Positions 46,018 to 54,642 of a DNA stretch of 56,752 nucleotides are shown in pieces; positions within the stretch are counted from its first letter, which is position 1, and each line of letters begins with the position of its first letter. Location of the stretch: contig CACGKH010000004.1 in NCBI GenBank assembly GCA_902573585.1, forward strand, positions 1-56,752. Direction: 5' to 3'. The notes beneath the pieces were generated by a model. The model was given only the letters and a program-made list of their open reading frames with translations. It searched no databases and was not told the DNA's origin. The stretch comes from an uncultured Pelagibacteraceae bacterium (GTDB taxonomy: Bacteria; Pseudomonadota; Alphaproteobacteria; Pelagibacterales; Pelagibacteraceae). The position numbers and the translations under genes are program-made.

Positions 46018-47034
46018 ATGAATAACTTAAAAAAAGTAGGTCTTTCAGCTCTTGCTGGATCACTTGTTGCTTTCTCAGCAAACGCTGTAGAAGTTACTGT
46101 GACTGGTAAAACTGAAGTTACTTACTCTGGAACTACTGACGGTGTTAACGGTAACAAATTTGGTGGTGGAAATGCACTTACATTCTCTGGTTCAGGAGAT
46201 ATGAATGGTATGACTGCTACTTACACAGCTGTTATCGGTGATGGCGGACAAGCAAACTCTAATAACTCAGAAACTTTTGCTTCTTCTTCACTAATGTTAG
46301 ACATGGGTGATATGGGAACAATCGGTTTTGACCAAGGTGTTGGTGAGTTCGGTGTTGGTACAATTGATGATAAAATGCCTTACGCTTACGAAGAAATCTG
46401 GACATACACAGGTGCTTCAAATGGTTTAAGAGCAGCAGGTGGAACTAACGTAGTTGGTTACAAAAACACATTTGCTGGATACACTTTATCTATAGAGCTT
46501 GATCCAGGTCACACTGACAACTCAAGTAAAGGTGGTTCAGGTGATGGTGGAAACACTGGTGCTGGAACTTTAGACAGTGGTTACAACTGGGCAGTTACTG
46601 GTAGTCCATTAGATGGATTATCTGTAGGTTTTGGTCATGGTAAAGAGGAGAAAAAAGATGCTTCTCAAACTAATGAGCAAGATAACACTTACACAACAGC
46701 TTACGCTACTTACGCAGTTGGTGGTCTAACTTTAGGTTACCAAATGTCAGAAGGTAATGGTGGTTCTGTTGCAGCAGTTGGAAACATTGTTGACATTTAC
46801 GGTGCATCTTTTGCAGTAAATGACAGTTTATCTGTATCAGTTACTCAAATGGATAACGAGTTTGATAAACCATCAGGTGTTAACGTAACAGAAGAAACTT
46901 CAGGTATTGGTATATCTTATACTATGGGTTCAGCTTCTGTAAGAATGTTAAGAGCTGAAACTGATAATTTAGGTGGTGCTTCAACAGCTAAAAGTGTTGA
47001 GCATACTGAAATCAGTTTATTACTTGCGTTCTAA
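46018..47034 (+). CDS. Outer-membrane porin
   Basis: A 338-residue outer-membrane beta-barrel. A signal peptide (MNNLKKVGLSALAGSLVAFSANA, cut before V24) is followed by alternating short strands and glycine/asparagine/threonine-rich turns, and it ends with the aromatic ISLLLAF, the usual C-terminal BAM signal. VEVTVTGKTEVTYSG and YNWAVTGSPLDGLSVGFGHG are typical barrel strands. Codon use is strongly biased to GGT, GTT and AAC types and richer in G/C than neighbours, which fits an abundant protein. A Shine-Dalgarno precedes it and a terminator follows. Substrate selectivity is not visible. Confidence 0.9.
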   Translation: MNNLKKVGLSALAGSLVAFSANAVEVTVTGKTEVTYSGTTDGVNGNKFGGGNALTFSGSGDMNGMTATYTAVIGDGGQANSNNSETFASSSLMLDMGDMGTIGFDQGVGEFGVGTIDDKMPYAYEEIWTYTGASNGLRAAGGTNVVGYKNTFAGYTLSIELDPGHTDNSSKGGSGDGGNTGAGTLDSGYNWAVTGSPLDGLSVGFGHGKEEKKDASQTNEQDNTYTTAYATYAVGGLTLGYQMSEGNGGSVAAVGNIVDIYGASFAVNDSLSVSVTQMDNEFDKPSGVNVTEETSGIGISYTMGSASVRMLRAETDNLGGASTAKSVEHTEISLLLAF

Positions 47035-47056
47035 TATAGTAATTTAGATTAAATTT

Positions 47057-47086
47057 AACGGCCCCTTTATGGGGCCGTTTTTTTTT
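47057..47086 (+). terminator. Rho-independent terminator after porin
   Basis: AACGGCCCC pairs with GGGGCCGTT around a 5-base loop, then a run of T. It separates the porin from the convergent TPR-sulfotransferase. Confidence 0.92.
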
Positions 47087-47090
47087 GTGC

Positions 47091-48599
47091 TTATAAATCT
47101 TTAAAAAGGTCTGAAGAAAATTTTTTATAATTATCGAAGGAATTGACAGAGCTAGAATAAATCTTTTTTCGAACCTGATTAACACTTAATGTTTTAATTG
47201 CTGTTTTATTTTCATTAAAACTCAAACATTTTTTATCCCACTTCAAGTCACAAAATTTAATTAAATTTTTAATTTCATTTTCAGAATTATTGATAATGTT
47301 TTCATATTTAATATCGTAAATAAAATTAGGGATTTTTTTTTTCCAGTAAATAATTAAATCTTGATAAAGTTTGTAGTATTCTGTTAATTCCATTTCATCA
47401 TAACACCATGCGCCTTCATGATCGAAAAGATTTTTATATATAGAAATACAATTATCCTTGGGGTTTCTGGAGCAATTTATAATTTTTGCAGATGGAAAAC
47501 AAATTTTGATAAATCCTATCCAAAAGAAATTTAAAAGAGTTTTATCAGTAAAATTGTCTTTTTTTAAATTAAAACTTTCAAGTAATTTATAGTAATTATT
47601 AATTATATGTTCTAAATCATATTTAGAACCTTTTACAAACTCATTTTCTGCAATTTTATTAAACAAATTTAATTCACCTAAACCTTCAACATTCTCATGA
47701 GATGATATAATTTGCTCTACCAAACTAGTACCTGATCTTGGCATACCTAATATAAAAATTGGTGATGGAAAATTTTTTTCTTTTTTATTTGTATCAAAAT
47801 TAAAATCATTAAATTGATCTTTAATTTTATCAACTAGTTCTTGGTCTTTTTTAATTGAGTAGTTTGATGTACTTCTTTTTAGTTTATTGCCTAATTTTAT
47901 ATAATCAAAAGCCTCTTTGAAATTTTTTTTATCCTCAAGGGCTTTACCAATTCCAAAGTATAAATATATTTTTTGATTATCATCCAAATCATTTTTTTCC
48001 AATTTTTTAATCATTAATTTAAGATGCGTATCATTTTTATTATAGTCTTCTAATAGACTTATCATTTTATCTGCTCTAGTAAATTTTGGATCTATTTCAT
48101 TAATCTTATAAAGATGTTCTTTTGCTTTTTTGAAATTACCTAAACTTTGTTGAGTAATTGCAAGATTTAGATGTATGGGAATAATTTCATTATTTGTTAA
48201 AAGTGCTTTTTCAAATAATTCTAATGCCTCTAAATTTTTATTTAAGATAAATTGTAAATTACCGTAATTTAGCAATACTTGAGTGTGATCTGGATTCTTT
48301 TTTAATGCATTGATATAAAATTCCTTTGATTTTTCAAATTCAAATTTATATTTAAAATTATTACCCAAGTTATTTAAAACACTAACATTGTCAGAATTTA
48401 CTTGTAAAGCTCTCATTAGTACAATTTCAGCATTATCAAATTTTTTTATTTGCTGAAATGTTAGACCTAATAGATTAAGAACAAAATCATTTTCTGGGTT
48501 TTTTTTTAAAAAAATTTGAGCAGTCTCAATTACTTTTTCAAAATCTTTTACGTTAAAAAGATTTATAATTTTTTGAATTATTTGATTATTCTTGTTCAT
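47091..48599 (-). CDS. TPR-repeat sulfotransferase
   Basis: A 502-residue protein with about seven TPR units in the first 270 residues (for example LLNYGNLQFILNKNLEALELFEKAL) followed by a sulfotransferase domain. FILGMPRSGTSLVEQIISSH near 280 is the 5' phosphosulfate-binding loop, and IINCSRNPKDNCISIYKNLF near 378 is the 3' phosphate-binding motif, both from the PAPS-dependent family. Marine bacteria often carry such proteins; their acceptors are mostly unknown. SAR11 cells are reported to lack assimilatory sulfate reduction, so a PAPS user is surprising unless PAPS is made otherwise. Overlaps the thiE-like gene by 4 bp. Confidence 0.88.
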   Translation of the reverse strand: MNKNNQIIQKIINLFNVKDFEKVIETAQIFLKKNPENDFVLNLLGLTFQQIKKFDNAEIVLMRALQVNSDNVSVLNNLGNNFKYKFEFEKSKEFYINALKKNPDHTQVLLNYGNLQFILNKNLEALELFEKALLTNNEIIPIHLNLAITQQSLGNFKKAKEHLYKINEIDPKFTRADKMISLLEDYNKNDTHLKLMIKKLEKNDLDDNQKIYLYFGIGKALEDKKNFKEAFDYIKLGNKLKRSTSNYSIKKDQELVDKIKDQFNDFNFDTNKKEKNFPSPIFILGMPRSGTSLVEQIISSHENVEGLGELNLFNKIAENEFVKGSKYDLEHIINNYYKLLESFNLKKDNFTDKTLLNFFWIGFIKICFPSAKIINCSRNPKDNCISIYKNLFDHEGAWCYDEMELTEYYKLYQDLIIYWKKKIPNFIYDIKYENIINNSENEIKNLIKFCDLKWDKKCLSFNENKTAIKTLSVNQVRKKIYSSSVNSFDNYKKFSSDLFKDL

Positions 48600-49141
48600 C
48601 TTTTATTTTGAATTTTTTCTTTTAAATAGGATATAGAGGCATAACCAAAACAATTGAGTAATTGTAATTGTTTAATCGTCTTTTCATTAATTCCTCCCAA
48701 CGCAATTAATTTTTTTTTAGTTTTAAGAGAAAGTAGATTAAATTTAACTGTGTTTAAACTGGTTTTTTTTTTCTTAATGGGGAAGACAGGAGATAAAAAT
48801 ATCTTAGAAACTCCCTGGTTTTCTTTAATTTTTATTTCCTTTAAATTATGCGCCGATCCGAGAATTTCAAAATTCTTGCTAAATTTAATTTTTTTTAAAC
48901 TTTTATTAAAAGAAGGTATATAAACTCCATCTAGCTGTAATTTTTTTGCTAATTTAATATTATTAGCTAAGTAAAATTTTCTATTATTGTTTTTGCAAAA
49001 AGATCTTATCTTTATCAACAATTTTTCATCTAGTTGTTCATTATAATTTCTAAAGATTATGTTAATTTTTTTATCCAATTTTAATATTTCTTCGCTATCA
49101 AAATTGTCAATAAAATAGTAAATATTATTTGAATGGAACAT
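48596..49141 (-). CDS. Thiamine phosphate synthase/TenI-like protein
   Basis: A 181-residue TIM-barrel related to ThiE and TenI. LANNIKLAKKLQLDGVYIP near residue 64, FEILGSAHNLKEIKIKENQGVSKIFLSPVFPIKKKK near 92-127 and KLIALGGINEKTIKQL near 142 correspond to the strand-loop blocks that hold phosphate and substrate. It is diverged, shorter than ThiE (about 210), and the pyrophosphate-binding residues are not clearly all there, so whether it makes thiamine phosphate is uncertain. Its start overlaps the divergent yggS start (49133-49141). Confidence 0.7.
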   Translation of the reverse strand: MFHSNNIYYFIDNFDSEEILKLDKKINIIFRNYNEQLDEKLLIKIRSFCKNNNRKFYLANNIKLAKKLQLDGVYIPSFNKSLKKIKFSKNFEILGSAHNLKEIKIKENQGVSKIFLSPVFPIKKKKTSLNTVKFNLLSLKTKKKLIALGGINEKTIKQLQLLNCFGYASISYLKEKIQNKR

Positions 49142-49780
49142 TTATCTGTAAATAATCTAAAACAAATAGAAAATGAAGTACAATTAAAAGGGTCTCCAGC
49201 AAAAATCGTTGTTGTTTCAAAATCATTTGAAATTAATGATATATTACCAGTAATTAATTATGGGCATAAAGATTTTGGTGAAAACAGAATTCAAGAAGCT
49301 ATTGATAAATGGAGCAATCTAAAGAAAGATAAAAAAGACATTAAACTACATTTTATTGGGAAGCTTCAAACAAACAAGGTAAAATTTTTATTACCACTAT
49401 TTGATTATATTCATTCATTAGACAGTTTGAAGCTAGCTAAAAAAATTTCGGAAGAACAGAAGAAAAAAAATTTTAAACCAAAAATTTTTATTCAAATTAA
49501 TATTGGTAATGAAAAACAAAAAACTGGAATATTAGAAAATGATCTACAGGAGTTTTTGGAAACTTGTAAAGAAGTTTATGATTTAGACATAATTGGCCTA
49601 ATGTGTTTACCACCAAATGATGGAGAGGCTGAAAAATATTTTGCTAGAATGAAGGTTTTGAAAAATGAGAATAATTTAAAAAATTTAAGTATGGGAATGT
49701 CTAATGATTATTTAAAAGCTTTAAATTTTGACTCAAGTTTTTTAAGAATAGGATCAAAAATTTTTGGACAAAGGAACTAA
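49133..49780 (+). CDS. yggS: PLP homeostasis protein YggS/PROSC
   Basis: Binds pyridoxal phosphate and keeps free PLP low. IVVVSKSFEINDILPVINYGHKDFGENRIQEA near residue 25-55 (Lys binds PLP) and HFIGKLQTNKVKFLL near 77 identify the family. IQINIGNEKQKTGI near 122 and IGLMCLPP near 152 continue the barrel; the C-terminal LSMGMSNDYLKAL and RIGSKIFGQRN bind the phosphate. At 215 residues it is normal. It overlaps the start of the divergent ThiE-like gene by 9 bp. Confidence 0.95.
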   Translation: MEHLSVNNLKQIENEVQLKGSPAKIVVVSKSFEINDILPVINYGHKDFGENRIQEAIDKWSNLKKDKKDIKLHFIGKLQTNKVKFLLPLFDYIHSLDSLKLAKKISEEQKKKNFKPKIFIQINIGNEKQKTGILENDLQEFLETCKEVYDLDIIGLMCLPPNDGEAEKYFARMKVLKNENNLKNLSMGMSNDYLKALNFDSSFLRIGSKIFGQRN

Positions 49781-50268
49781 GTAATTTTTATTTTAGTATC
49801 TTTTTTAATAATTTTCAGCAGTATAATCATATCACTTTTATTTAAAGCTACACATCCAAGAGTTTTTTTATAATTTGATGTTAAGTGTATAAATATTGCA
49901 CTTCCTTTATTTTTCTTTGGATGATTAAAATTGTACTTTATGGGTATGACATAGTCATATTTATGATCGGTCCTAAACATTTTTTCGTGTTTAATCTTTT
50001 TTGTTATTTTTATAGGTTTATTATATTTTTTGTAATTAACATCATCACACCAACCCATATTTTTTTTAATTTTAATGATTTTTAAATTTGTATCTATTTT
50101 TTTATTTCTATCATTTCTGAAATAGAGGGGACCTAAAGAGAAAGTCCCAATAGGAGTTTTTTTATCACCTTCAATTTTATTTTTTGAAGTACCATTTTTA
50201 CCAATAACACATTTAAAACTAAAGTCATCAATACAAAGAGTATCTTTATTTTTTAAAATAATTAACAT
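49777..50268 (-). CDS. L,D-transpeptidase (YkuD) family protein
   Basis: A 163-residue protein of the YkuD fold, which crosslinks peptidoglycan through a catalytic cysteine. GDKKTPIGTFSLGPLYFR near residue 32, GSAIFIHLT near 120 and KTLGCVALNKSDM near 138 (nucleophile Cys) are present. No signal peptide or membrane segment is seen at the N-terminus (MLIILKNKDTLCIDD...), so export is unclear and a cytoplasmic or non-classical role is possible. Related genes beside yggS occur in other alphaproteobacteria. It is convergent with yggS, overlapping by 4 bp, and divergent from the winged-helix gene. Confidence 0.8.
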   Translation of the reverse strand: MLIILKNKDTLCIDDFSFKCVIGKNGTSKNKIEGDKKTPIGTFSLGPLYFRNDRNKKIDTNLKIIKIKKNMGWCDDVNYKKYNKPIKITKKIKHEKMFRTDHKYDYVIPIKYNFNHPKKNKGSAIFIHLTSNYKKTLGCVALNKSDMIILLKIIKKDTKIKIT

Positions 50269-50281
50269 ATTTTGTTTATAT

Positions 50282-50845
50282 ATGAATTTAAAAAAAATTA
50301 TTATCTATGAATATGATATTTTATTCAAGATTTTAGATGAAGTAAAAGAAAATTTAAATTTTGAGATACTTAAAGCCAATCAAGAAAATTTAGAAGATAT
50401 AAAAAAAAATTTAATTTCAGATTTTATTATAATATCGAAAGAAAATAGTAATAGCTTTAAAGATCATATGGTTATTGACAATAAGCCACTGAAGATAGAA
50501 AAATTTTTAGAAATTATTAATATTTTTTTTTTAAAAAAAAAATTTAATATACAATCCGATGTAAATCTTGGTGCTTATAGCCTGAATCTGAACTCGAGAC
50601 ATATATCTAAAAAAGAAAAAAAATTGCATTTAACTGAGAGAGAAACAAATTTAATCATTTATTTGAAAAAAGCTAAAGGTGCAGTAAAAATAAATGAATT
50701 ACAAAAAGAAGTTTGGGACCATGGCTCTAAATTAGAGACCCATACTGTCGAAACACATATATATAGGTTAAGAAAAAAAATTAAGGAAAAATTTGGTGAT
50801 GATAAATTTATTATTAGTTCAAAAGAAGGTTATACAATAAATTGA
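50282..50845 (+). CDS. OmpR-type winged-helix regulator with degenerate receiver
   Basis: A 187-residue protein. The C-terminal half (residues ~110-187) is a Trans_reg_C winged helix: LTERETNLIIYLKKAKGAVKINELQKEVW and THTVETHIYRLRKKIKEKFGDD, with the wing KFIISSKEGYTIN. The N-terminal half looks like a receiver fold, but the phospho-acceptor aspartate cannot be placed (the matching strand reads DFIIISKEN), so it may act without phosphorylation. Target genes are unknown. Its stop overlaps the TTG start of the next microgene (TTGA), so the two are probably coupled. Confidence 0.85.
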   Translation: MNLKKIIIYEYDILFKILDEVKENLNFEILKANQENLEDIKKNLISDFIIISKENSNSFKDHMVIDNKPLKIEKFLEIINIFFLKKKFNIQSDVNLGAYSLNLNSRHISKKEKKLHLTERETNLIIYLKKAKGAVKINELQKEVWDHGSKLETHTVETHIYRLRKKIKEKFGDDKFIISSKEGYTIN

Positions 50846-50955
50846 AAAAAAAAAATAAATTTGCAAAAGACTTATTTACAAAAAAATATAAGGTTCGAGT
50901 TGTCAAGCCAAAGAAAGGAAAGGGAAGTTTTAAAAGAAAAAAAGTTAAAATCTAG
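50842..50955 (+). CDS. ArfA-like alternative ribosome-rescue factor (37 aa)
   Basis: A small TTG-initiated basic protein. The frame reads LFTKKYKVRVVKPKKGKGSF from residue 11 on. The stretch R-V-V-K-P-K-K-G-K-G-S-(F/Y)-x-R-K matches the core of E. coli ArfA (RVEKNKKGKGSYMRK), which frees ribosomes stalled at mRNA ends by recruiting RF2. ArfA in E. coli is about 70 residues; here only the core remains, as in other alphaproteobacterial short forms. The start overlaps the upstream regulator stop (TTGA) and the stop overlaps the end of the convergent adenosine kinase. Biological role is inferred from the motif only. Confidence 0.7.
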   Translation: MKKKNKFAKDLFTKKYKVRVVKPKKGKGSFKRKKVKI

Positions 50956-51874
50956 CCCCTATCTGTTGAATAATTTGAGATGATAATTCAGTTCCCTTAC
51001 TTAAATTATCTTCTTCAGAAAAATTATTCAAATAACCGTGTAAATATCCAGCAGCAAAAAGGTCTCCTGCCCCAGTTAAATCTTTAATATTGAGATTCTT
51101 TTTTGCATCTGTTTCTGTAATTTTATTATTCAAAATTGAAATTGCACCTTTATCTCCGCGTGTAATAACAAGAGTGTTTTTTATTTCTTTCGCAAAAGAA
51201 ATTACTTCATTAAAATTTTTAGCGTTAGTTAATGACATAATTTCAGCTTCATTTGCAAAAGTAATATCAATTTTATTTCTTACTAAATCTAAAAAATTCG
51301 TTTTATGTCTTTCAACACAAAATTGATCAGATAATGACATCGCAACTTTACTTGCATTATTGATTGCTTTTTCAAAAGCTTTTTTTGGTTCACCTTCATC
51401 CCAAAGATAGCCTTCTAAAAAAATTATTTCACATTTCTTTATTATTTCTGTTTGAATATCATTTTCATTAATTTTACCTGCTGTTCCCAAAAATGTGCAC
51501 ATAGTTCTTTCAGAGTCAGGTGTTACCAAAATTAAACAAGTTCCTGTGGATATGGGCTCTTTTTTTTTGGTATAAAAATATTTTACATTTTCTTTGATTA
51601 AACCTTCCTCATATTTATTGCCTAGTTCATCATCAGAAACTTTCCCAATAAAACCTACTTTGTTACCAAGTTGAGACAATCCTACAATTGAATTTGCAAC
51701 AGAACCGCCGGAAATTGTTTTTTCAATTTTAAGGTTAGTTAAAATTTTCTTAAACTCATTTTCATCAAAAATAAGTTTCATTGTGCCTTTTGTAAGATCA
51801 TTCTCAGAAATGAAATTTTCATTTACTTTACAAATTACATCTACTATAGCATTTCCGATTCCTAAAATTTTCAT
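50945..51874 (-). CDS. Adenosine kinase/PfkB family carbohydrate kinase
   Basis: A 309-residue cytoplasmic ribokinase-fold enzyme. GIGNAIVDVICKV opens it, SGGSVANSIVGLSQLGNKVGFIGKVSDDELG near 56-86 (substrate lid), TRGDKGAISI near 245, and the anion hole DLTGAGDLFAAGYLHG near 270 with catalytic Asp. Sequence is closest in pattern to bacterial adenosine-kinase-like members, but sugar or nucleoside substrate cannot be settled from sequence alone. It ends close to nth. Confidence 0.82.
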   Translation of the reverse strand: MKILGIGNAIVDVICKVNENFISENDLTKGTMKLIFDENEFKKILTNLKIEKTISGGSVANSIVGLSQLGNKVGFIGKVSDDELGNKYEEGLIKENVKYFYTKKKEPISTGTCLILVTPDSERTMCTFLGTAGKINENDIQTEIIKKCEIIFLEGYLWDEGEPKKAFEKAINNASKVAMSLSDQFCVERHKTNFLDLVRNKIDITFANEAEIMSLTNAKNFNEVISFAKEIKNTLVITRGDKGAISILNNKITETDAKKNLNIKDLTGAGDLFAAGYLHGYLNNFSEEDNLSKGTELSSQIIQQIGARF

Positions 51875-51875
51875 G

Positions 51876-52529
51876 TTAAGCTTTTTTAGTTTTTAAAGGT
51901 TTTTTTCTATTAGGATAACAAGTGGTACATATTTTACAAGTTAAACCATAACAATCTCTTGCTTTGCAATATTCTCTTCCATAGTAAATTATTTGAAGAT
52001 GAAGTTTGTTCCAGTTTTTTTTAGGAAATAATTTTTTAAGATCTTTTTCTGTTTCAATTACATTTTTGCCATTAGTTAGACCCCACCTTTGAGCCAATCT
52101 GTGAATGTGAGTATCAATTGGAAATGCTGGATAACCAAAACCTTGAGACATTACTACACTTGCTGTCTTATGTCCTACACCTGGAAGGTTTTCTAATTCA
52201 TTAAAAGTTTTAGGAACTTTGCCATTGTGTTTTTCAATTATTAATTTTGAGAGGTTATAAATACTTTTAGCTTTAATCCTAAATATGCCAATTTTCTTAA
52301 TCAATCTCTCAATTTTTTTCCTACCCAACTTTACAAAGTGATTTGGCTTATAATATTTGGGATAAATATTCTTAGTAACGTTGTTTACATTTACGTCAGT
52401 ACATTGAGCTGAAAGTAGAACTGAAATCAATAAAGTAAAAACATTTCGACTTTTTAAAGGTACAGTAATCGTAGGATAAGTTTTATTTAAAATTTTAAGT
52501 ACTGTTTTAGCTCTTTGGATCTCATTCAT
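51876..52529 (-). CDS. nth: Endonuclease III
   Basis: Base-excision repair glycosylase/AP lyase for oxidised pyrimidines. LLSAQCTDVNVNNVTKNIYP near 35, the helix-hairpin-helix LPGVGHKTASVVMSQGF near 110 with catalytic Lys, and DTHIHRLAQRWGL with catalytic Asp. Four cysteines near the C-terminus (CKARDCYGLTCKICTTC) bind a [4Fe-4S] cluster. At 217 residues it is usual. It starts one base into the dapB stop. Confidence 0.96.
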   Translation of the reverse strand: MNEIQRAKTVLKILNKTYPTITVPLKSRNVFTLLISVLLSAQCTDVNVNNVTKNIYPKYYKPNHFVKLGRKKIERLIKKIGIFRIKAKSIYNLSKLIIEKHNGKVPKTFNELENLPGVGHKTASVVMSQGFGYPAFPIDTHIHRLAQRWGLTNGKNVIETEKDLKKLFPKKNWNKLHLQIIYYGREYCKARDCYGLTCKICTTCYPNRKKPLKTKKA

Positions 52530-53305
52530 TATCTAAAATTCATAAGATCTCTCATCGAGTAAAGTCCAGCTTTTTTACCCATCAACCATTTTGCTGCTGA
52601 CAAAGCTCCTTCAGAATAGAGAGCTCTATCAAAAGCTTCATGATTTAAAGTAATAATCTCCTTACCACTCGAAAATTTCACCTCATGTTCACCAATAACT
52701 TCTCCTTTTCTTATAGAATTAAAATTAATCTTATTTCCATAAGGAAAAGTTTTTTTGTTTAAAAATTTTTTTCCTAATAAATTATAAAAATTTTGATTTT
52801 TTCCTATAGCAATACCCTTGCCTAACATTAAAGCGGTTCCAGATGGGTAATCTTTTTTATGTTTGTGATGAACCTCAAATATTTTACTTAAAAATTTTTT
52901 TCCAAGAGATTTTGAGGCAATTTCAGATAGATACATTAAAAGATTAATACCTAAACTCATATTTCCAGCCTTTAAGATTGGTATTTTTTTTGAAAATTTT
53001 CTAATTAAATTTTCTTCTCTTATTGTGAAACCCGTCGTACCTATAACCACTCTTTTTTTTAATTTTGAAGCTATTTTCAAAACCTGAAAAGTACATTTTG
53101 GTATCGTAAAATCTATTATTACATTAGCATTTTTAAAAGCTTGTTCTGTATTAAGATTAATTTTAATTCCATTTATCTTTTTATTAATTTTGTGATTTTC
53201 TGTCACGCTAATTAATTTGAAATTTTTATCAGATTTTACAGATTTGATTATCTGTTGACCCATTCGGCCCATGCATCCAGTTACAGCTAAGTTTATTTTT
53301 TTCAT
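52529..53305 (-). CDS. dapB: 4-hydroxy-tetrahydrodipicolinate reductase
   Basis: Lysine and diaminopimelate synthesis step using NAD(P)H. AVTGCMGRMGQQIIKSV binds nucleotide at the N-terminus; VVIGTTGFT near 90; HHKHKKDYPSGTALMLGKGI near 147 has the catalytic His/Lys pair; KGEVIGEHEVKFSSGKEIITLNHEAFDR near 208 follows. At 258 residues it is standard. Its ATG overlaps the stop of a tiny upstream membrane gene (ATGA). Confidence 0.96.
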   Translation of the reverse strand: MKKINLAVTGCMGRMGQQIIKSVKSDKNFKLISVTENHKINKKINGIKINLNTEQAFKNANVIIDFTIPKCTFQVLKIASKLKKRVVIGTTGFTIREENLIRKFSKKIPILKAGNMSLGINLLMYLSEIASKSLGKKFLSKIFEVHHKHKKDYPSGTALMLGKGIAIGKNQNFYNLLGKKFLNKKTFPYGNKINFNSIRKGEVIGEHEVKFSSGKEIITLNHEAFDRALYSEGALSAAKWLMGKKAGLYSMRDLMNFR

Positions 53306-53472
53306 TTAAAGATTAAATATGAAACTATCATAACAGAGACAACAATTATAGACCAAATAAATAAATTTATGACAAATTGTTTTAATTTTGAATTAGATTT
53401 TATAAATCCTGGTAAGACTAGAATTAAAACCAATATTAAAAAAATTCCAGGAATTATTTGTTCTAATTCCAC
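53302..53472 (-). CDS. Small two-helix membrane protein between dnaJ and dapB
   Basis: A 56-residue open frame starting GTG at 53472, two bases after the dnaJ stop. It encodes two hydrophobic segments (IIPGIFLILVLILVLPGFI and FVINLFIWSIIVVSVMIVSY) joined by a short basic link, and ends with a TGA that overlaps the dapB ATG. The tight packing on both sides and consistent codon character support a real gene. No family is recognised; a small inner-membrane protein is all that can be said. No obvious Shine-Dalgarno, which is common here. Confidence 0.6.
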   Translation of the reverse strand: MELEQIIPGIFLILVLILVLPGFIKSNSKLKQFVINLFIWSIIVVSVMIVSYLIFK

Positions 53473-53474
53473 TT

Positions 53475-54614
53475 CTAGCTATTCCAGAAACTCTTAGCTT
53501 TTTGAAAAAATTTTTTTATACTTGGATTGGATTTTTCATTCTCAATTTCTCTAAACTTTTCTAATAGTTCTTTTTGTTCTTTGTTAAGATAAACAGGAAC
53601 TTCAGTTTTGACTTGTACATATAGATCTCCAAAATCACCTCTACGCATGAAAGGCATACCCTTGCCTTTTAATCTAAATTGCTTTCCATCCTGAGTTCCA
53701 TCTGGAATTTTAATTTTTGCCTTTTTTCCATCAATTGTAGGTATTTCTATAGTTGTTCCTAGTGCTGCATCAGCAATTGAAATGGGAAACTCAAAAAACA
53801 AGTTTACATCTGATCTTTTGAATAATTCATGAGATTTTACATTTATAAATAAATATAAATCTCCATTAGCACCACCTCGTGTGCCGGCCTCTCCTTTACC
53901 AGCAAGTCTTATTCTGGTTCCATCATCTACACCTTTTGGAATAGTGACTGAAATTTTTTTAGAGGCTTGTTTGTTACCTTGGCCATTACAGTCTGTACAA
54001 GGATTGGTTATTTCTTCTCCACTACCAGCGCATTGAGGACAAGTCTGTTGTACTGTAAAAAAACCTTGATTAGAACGAACCTTACCGTTTCCTCCACAAT
54101 AAGTACATCTATCTGGGCTAGATCCAGGTTTTGAACCATTTCCTTTACAAGTGTTGCATTTTTCTGAAGTCGAAAATTGTATATTTTGTTTTTTTCCTAA
54201 ATATGCTTCCTCTAAAGAAATAGATAAGTCATATCTTAAATCAGAACCTCTATTATTAGAGCTTCGTCCTCTAGAACTTCTTCTACCACCTCCACCAAAG
54301 TCACCAAAAAAATCTTCAAAAATATCTGAGAAATCTGCTCCACTAAATCCCCCAAAACCTCCAAAACCTCCCTGACCACCACCTCCATTTTCAAATGCAG
54401 CGTGTCCAAAATTATCGTAGTTTTCTTTTTTTGATTTGTCTGAAAGAATTCCATAAGCTTCACTTGCTTCCTTAAATTTATCTTCAGCAGCTTTGTCTCC
54501 CGGATTTTTGTCGGGGTGATATTTTACAGCTAATTTTCTGTATGCAGCTTTTAATTCTTCAGGGGAAGAACTTTTACTAACGCCCAGGACATCATAATAA
54601 TCTCTCTTAGCCAT
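53475..54614 (-). CDS. dnaJ: Chaperone DnaJ
   Basis: Hsp40 co-chaperone that stimulates DnaK. The J-domain has YHPDKNPGD (HPD motif) near residue 32; a Gly/Phe-rich linker follows (including [14 protein letters not shown]); the zinc region has four CxxCxGxG repeats ([32 protein letters not shown]) near residues 150-210. The C-terminal substrate domain ends in [13 protein letters not shown]. At 379 residues it is typical. It follows dnaK by 28 bp. Confidence 0.98.
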   Translation of the reverse strand: MAKRDYYDVLGVSKSSSPEELKAAYRKLAVKYHPDKNPGDKAAEDKFKEASEAYGILSDKSKKENYDNFGHAAFENGGGGQGGFGGFGGFSGADFSDIFEDFFGDFGGGGRRSSRGRSSNNRGSDLRYDLSISLEEAYLGKKQNIQFSTSEKCNTCKGNGSKPGSSPDRCTYCGGNGKVRSNQGFFTVQQTCPQCAGSGEEITNPCTDCNGQGNKQASKKISVTIPKGVDDGTRIRLAGKGEAGTRGGANGDLYLFINVKSHELFKRSDVNLFFEFPISIADAALGTTIEIPTIDGKKAKIKIPDGTQDGKQFRLKGKGMPFMRRGDFGDLYVQVKTEVPVYLNKEQKELLEKFREIENEKSNPSIKKFFQKAKSFWNS

Positions 54615-54642
54615 GTATATAACCTGGACAAATAGATGTCAG

